A stretch of DNA of 64,000 nucleotides, from contig JAIYCB010000014.1 of assembly GCA_027488215.1 (NCBI GenBank), positions 1 to 64,000 on the forward strand, written 5' to 3'. Positions 61,675 to 64,000 of this stretch are shown here, in pieces. The notes beneath the pieces are model-generated. The model was not told where the DNA came from, made no database searches, and saw only the letters and a list, made by a program, of their open reading frames with translations. The position numbers and the translations under genes were made by a program. Position 1 is the stretch's first letter. Each line of letters starts with the position of its first letter. The stretch is from Comamonadaceae bacterium. Its GTDB lineage: Bacteria > Pseudomonadota > Gammaproteobacteria > Burkholderiales > Burkholderiaceae_C.

Positions 61675-62952
61675 ATGACGATTGCCATTTTTGTTTTCTC
61701 GCTGCTCGGTGCCATGGCCATTGGCATCCCGATCGCGTTTTCGCTGCTGATCTGCGGCGTGGCGCTGATGTGGCACCTGAACATGTTCGATGCCCAGATC
61801 CTCGCGCAAAACCTGCTCGAAGGCGCCAACAGTTTCCCACTGTTGGCGGTGCCGTTTTTCATGTTGGCAGGCGAGATCATGAATGCAGGCGGTTTGTCGC
61901 GCCGCATCGTGAACTTTGCCATGGCTTGTGTGGGACACATCAAAGGTGGCCTGGGCTACGTGACCATCATGGCCGCCGTGATCATGGCGGCGCTGTCGGG
62001 CTCTGCTGTGGCCGATGCAGCGGCCCTGTCGGCCTTGCTCTTGCCGATGATGGTGGCGGCAGGTCATGACCGGGCCCGCTCAGCGGGTCTGATTGCCTCG
62101 GCCAGCATCATTGCCCCGGTGATTCCGCCCAGCATTGGCTTTGTGATCTTTGGCGTAGCGGGCAATGTGTCCATCTCCAAACTGTTCATGGCCGGTATCG
62201 TGCCGGGCATCATGTTGGGCGCATCGCTTTGGGTCACTTGGTGGTGGTTGGCGCGGCGTGAAATGGTGCAAGTGCCGCCGCGCAAATCCGTTGGCGAAAT
62301 CCTGGCGGCCATGCGCGAGGCCACCTGGGCTTTGGTGATGCCGCTCATCGTGGTCTTTGGCCTCAAGTTTGGTGTGTTCACACCCACGGAAGCAGCAGTC
62401 GTCGCTGCAGTGTATGCCTTGTTCATTTCGACTGTTGTTTACCGCGAGTTGCGTCTGAACGATCTGTACCCCTTGTTTGTGAGCTCGGCCAAAACCAGCG
62501 CCATCGTGATGTTTTTGGTGGCCGCCGCCATGGTGTCGGCCTGGTTGATCACGGTAGCCAATTTGCCGGCCCAGTTGATCGAGATACTGCAGCCCTTACT
62601 CGACAGCCCCCGTTTGCTCATGTTCACCATCATGGTGATCATCATCGTGGTTGGCACCGCGCTTGACATGACCCCCACCATTTTGCTCTTGACCCCGGTT
62701 CTCATGCCGGTGGTCAAAGCAGCAGGCATCGACCCGGTTTACTTCGGGGTGCTCTTCATCATCAATTGCGCCATTGGCCTGATCACGCCACCTGTGGGTA
62801 CGGTGCTCAATGCGGTGGCGGGTGTGGGAAAAATCAGCATGGACGAGGTGACCCGAGGTGTGTTGCCTTTCATGATCGCTCAGTTCACCATCATGTTCGC
62901 CATGGTGGCTTTCCCCGCCTTGGTCATGGTGCCAGCCCGTTGGTTTTATTGA
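61675..62952 (+). CDS. TRAP transporter large permease DctM
   Basis: DctM is the large, substrate-translocating subunit; uptake is driven by the sodium or proton gradient. The 425-residue protein has about twelve spans and the family motifs PFFMLAGEIMNAGGLSRRIV near 60 and ALSGSAVADAAALSALLLPMM near 104. The C-terminal INCAIGLITPPVGTVLNAVAG near 360 is typical. It lies 17 nt after dctQ, and a perfect inverted repeat separates it from dctP. Confidence 0.95.
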   Translation: MTIAIFVFSLLGAMAIGIPIAFSLLICGVALMWHLNMFDAQILAQNLLEGANSFPLLAVPFFMLAGEIMNAGGLSRRIVNFAMACVGHIKGGLGYVTIMAAVIMAALSGSAVADAAALSALLLPMMVAAGHDRARSAGLIASASIIAPVIPPSIGFVIFGVAGNVSISKLFMAGIVPGIMLGASLWVTWWWLARREMVQVPPRKSVGEILAAMREATWALVMPLIVVFGLKFGVFTPTEAAVVAAVYALFISTVVYRELRLNDLYPLFVSSAKTSAIVMFLVAAAMVSAWLITVANLPAQLIEILQPLLDSPRLLMFTIMVIIIVVGTALDMTPTILLLTPVLMPVVKAAGIDPVYFGVLFIINCAIGLITPPVGTVLNAVAGVGKISMDEVTRGVLPFMIAQFTIMFAMVAFPALVMVPARWFY

Positions 62953-62960
62953 TTTTCCGG

Positions 62961-62991
62961 TTGTCGTCTGACCGGGTACGCCAGACGACAA
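62961..62991 (+). terminator. Hairpin in the dctM-dctP gap
   Basis: TTGTCGTCTG (62961-62970) and CAGACGACAA (62982-62991) form a perfect 10-bp stem with an 11-nt loop, 8 nt after the dctM stop. No long T-run follows, so it may stabilise mRNA or lower read-through rather than terminate. Stronger expression of the binding protein than of the permease would be expected if transcripts are processed here. Confidence 0.7.
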
Positions 62992-63041
62992 GCCATTGGA
63001 TGACAAGCGTACGTCCGATTCACTTATTTTGGAGACAGCTC

Positions 63042-64000
63042 ATGAAACGTGTATTCATCAAGTCCTTGATCGCCACCGTGGCGCTGGCCGCCATGGGCGT
63101 GGCTTCGGCGCAGGACAAAACCATCAAGTTCGCCAACCAGAATGCTGCGGGTCACCCCATCATTCAGGGCATGGAAAAGTTCAAGGAAATCGTTGAGAAA
63201 AACTCGGGTGGCAAGATCAAGGTCAATGTCTTTCCCGGTGGCGCACTGGGCAGCGACCAGGCCAACGTTTCTGCCCTGCAAGGCGGTACGCTGGAAATGG
63301 CGTCCATGAACTCGGGCATCTTTGCTTCGCAAGTGCGCGATTTTTCGGTGTTTGATTTCCCCTTCATGTTTGCCAGCGGCCAGGAAGCCGATGCTGTGGT
63401 GGACGGTGCATTTGGCAAGAAAATGCACGCCCGATTGGAAGAAAAAGGCCTGGTGGGCCTGGGCTACTACGAATTGGGTTTCCGTCACTTGACCAACGGC
63501 CGTCGCGCCATCAACAAGGTGTCTGAAATCGAAGGCCTGAAACTGCGTGTGATCCCCAACCCGATCAACGTGGACTGGGTCAAGGCGCTGGGTGCCAACC
63601 CCACACCGCTGCCATTCCCTGAGTTGTACGCTGCACTGGAGCAAAAAGCCGTGGACGGCCAGGAAAACCCGGTGGCCACGATCAACGGTGCCAAGCTGTT
63701 CGAAGTGCAAAAGCACCTGACCTTGACCGGCCACCAGTACAACCCCCAGTCGGTGGTCATCAGCAAAAGGTTCTGGGACACCCTGTCGGCCGCAGAGAAG
63801 AAAATCGTGAGCGATGCCGTCGCCGAATCCTCGAAGTTCCAGCGCACCCAGGCACGCGCCCAGGAAGCCAGCTTGCTGGAGAACCTGAAGAAAAACGGCA
63901 TGCAAGTGACCAGCTTGCCCGCCGCTGAAGTGGCCATCTTGCGCGACAAGATGAAGCCCGTGATTGCCAAGCACGGCGAGGCGATTGCCGCCACCGTGGC
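63042..64000 (+). CDS. TRAP transporter periplasmic binding protein DctP (3' end outside window)
   Basis: DctP is the periplasmic receptor of the TRAP system. About 319 codons are present, nearly the full usual length of ~330. A signal peptide ends MGVASAQ near 24. The conserved DctP segments FPGGALGSDQANVSALQGG near 63, GYYELGFRHLTNGRRAI near 142 and LRVIPNPINVDWVKALGANP near 168 are intact. The arginine in LRVIPNP is the expected carboxylate contact of the family. GGAGA lies 8 nt before the ATG. The ligand is probably an organic acid. Confidence 0.93.
   Translation, partial: MKRVFIKSLIATVALAAMGVASAQDKTIKFANQNAAGHPIIQGMEKFKEIVEKNSGGKIKVNVFPGGALGSDQANVSALQGGTLEMASMNSGIFASQVRDFSVFDFPFMFASGQEADAVVDGAFGKKMHARLEEKGLVGLGYYELGFRHLTNGRRAINKVSEIEGLKLRVIPNPINVDWVKALGANPTPLPFPELYAALEQKAVDGQENPVATINGAKLFEVQKHLTLTGHQYNPQSVVISKRFWDTLSAAEKKIVSDAVAESSKFQRTQARAQEASLLENLKKNGMQVTSLPAAEVAILRDKMKPVIAKHGEAIAATV

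Overview
The window is a high-GC, gene-dense chromosomal segment of a betaproteobacterium, most likely Burkholderiales/Comamonadaceae. This rests on the many TctC/Bug-type periplasmic binding proteins, the protocatechuate 4,5-cleavage genes, the ispD-ispF pair next to mfd, and 4-nt ATGA/GTGA overlaps between neighbours. The organism looks like a specialist in small organic acids and aromatics. No rRNA, tRNA, CRISPR array, phage or insertion-sequence gene was recognised.

Layout. 1-7.8 kb is housekeeping: mfd (C-terminus cut by the window edge), ispD-ispF, mog, darP/yjgA, pmbA and an EamA permease. 7.8-13.9 kb is an operon of a class III aminotransferase, a complete TctCBA tripartite tricarboxylate-type transporter and a histone-deacetylase-fold amidohydrolase, divergent from a MarR regulator. 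13.9-17.6 kb holds a GMC oxidoreductase and a Bug protein divergent from a LysR regulator. 17.6-24.6 kb holds yqeY, rpsU, an HI0933-type flavoprotein, a chromosomal ccdAB-like toxin-antitoxin pair, cobA, a molybdate-binding-like protein, tsaD and an orphan amino-acid-type binding protein. 24.6-25.8 kb is AT-richer and carries an unrecognised gene split by one in-frame amber codon.

25.8-35.5 kb is a catabolic island: aldehyde dehydrogenase, ThDP-dependent decarboxylase-like enzyme, Bug protein and two FAD monooxygenases on the + strand, facing a Bug-PdxA pair divergent from a GntR regulator across a perfect 16-bp palindrome. 35.5-42.2 kb collects hydrolases and related enzymes: M81, C45, alpha/beta hydrolase, transglutaminase-like, metallo-beta-lactamase fold and a 2-keto-4-pentenoate hydratase-like protein. 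42.3-45.7 kb holds a Cho-like repair endonuclease behind a near-consensus LexA box, a serine hydrolase, an HNH nuclease and a SOUL-family protein.

45.9-57.9 kb is the protocatechuate 4,5-cleavage cluster: LysR, ligJ, ligK, a penicillin-acylase-family lipoprotein, ligI, ligA, ligB, ligC and an MFS permease, then an amidohydrolase and aroE. Three of its intergenic gaps contain copies of one short repeat arranged as inverted pairs. Together these genes convert protocatechuate to pyruvate and oxaloacetate, but no LigU/PmdU isomerase is visible. 58-64 kb holds a polyglycine DUF4382-type lipoprotein, a 3-hydroxyisobutyrate-dehydrogenase-like enzyme, a TetR regulator and a TRAP transporter (dctQ, dctM, dctP; dctP is cut by the window end).

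The least explained items are the deacetylase/transporter/aminotransferase operon, the 25.8-35.5 kb island, the repeats in the lig cluster, the possible short transcript opposite the LexA box, and the amber-split gene. All functions are inferred from sequence alone.
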